Source of the DNA: Halisarca cf. caerulea
Taxonomy: Eukaryota; Porifera; Demospongiae; Chondrillida; Halisarcidae
NCBI GenBank assembly: GCA_963170055.1
Contig: CAUJGJ010000015.1
Coordinates: forward strand, 562,109-577,108
Length of the DNA stretch: 15,000 bases
Reading direction: 5' to 3'
Shown: positions 14,959 to 15,000 of the stretch, in pieces
Position numbering within the stretch: position 1 is the stretch's first letter
Layout of the letters: each line of letters begins with the position of its first letter
The notes under the pieces: model-generated
Told to the model about the DNA's origin: nothing
The model's input: the letters and a program-made list of their open reading frames with translations, nothing else
Database searches by the model: none
Program-made: the position numbers and the translations under genes

Positions 14959-15000
14959 CTGTAGAAGAAGGACAACAAACACTCAATCTCAACAACAACA
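14959..15000 (-). other. Intron end upstream of the first visible CXCXC exon
   Basis: T/C-rich in transcript sense (TTGTCCTTCTTCTACAG) before the exon at 14958. The gene continues beyond the window. Confidence 0.75.

Overview
The window is animal nuclear DNA, almost certainly from a marine invertebrate. It has spliceosomal introns with GT..AG borders, a metazoan-type Rab-GAP gene, and a secreted protein built from CXCXC cysteine repeats. The very high density of micro- and minisatellites and of TACGTA-type palindromic sequence would fit a sponge, but I cannot prove that from the sequence.

Two genes are present, both on the minus strand and both cut by the window edges. The long open frames on either strand are mostly tandem repeats and are not genes. 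(1) From 8047 down to 652 and off the left edge runs a TBC1D5 orthologue in at least 13 small exons of 26 to 143 nt. TBC1D5 is a TBC-domain GTPase-activating protein of the Rab7/retromer/autophagy pathway. Exons were placed by reading GT..AG sites, phase and similarity; every junction keeps frame and gives 331 residues. The Arg and Gln fingers of the TBC domain are both intact. (2) From beyond 15000 down to 10269 runs the 3' part of a gene for a secreted or extracellular protein with about 23 CXCXC (Balbiani-ring-3 / VEGF-C-tail type) repeats, a Pro/Thr-rich linker and a distinct cysteine-rich C-terminus. Its first visible exon is preceded by an acceptor site, so its signal peptide and any growth-factor domain lie outside the window.

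Layout: 1-651, last visible intron of TBC1D5, with an 11-copy 23-bp minisatellite. 652-8047, TBC1D5, whose introns hold the 28-bp x29, 32-bp x15, 26-bp x12 and 33-bp x5 minisatellites, many (CA/TG)n tracts and two TA-flanked MITE-like elements. 8048-10268, intergenic, with the TBC1D5 upstream region, another MITE-like element and a 52-copy 17-bp minisatellite. 10269-14958, the CXCXC gene, with a 2.5-kb intron (12130-14625) holding 18-bp, 17-bp and 91-bp arrays, a 33-bp-arm hairpin, an orphan EGF-like mini-exon and a reiterated copy of the host exon's own 5' splice site.

The two genes are tandem and have no obvious functional link. The main points of interest are the transcript-sense (TG)n tracts that start at or next to six TBC1D5 donor sites, a pair of CLEAR-like E-boxes in TBC1D5 intron 1, the long hairpin, the amplified splice donor, and the architecture of the CXCXC protein.
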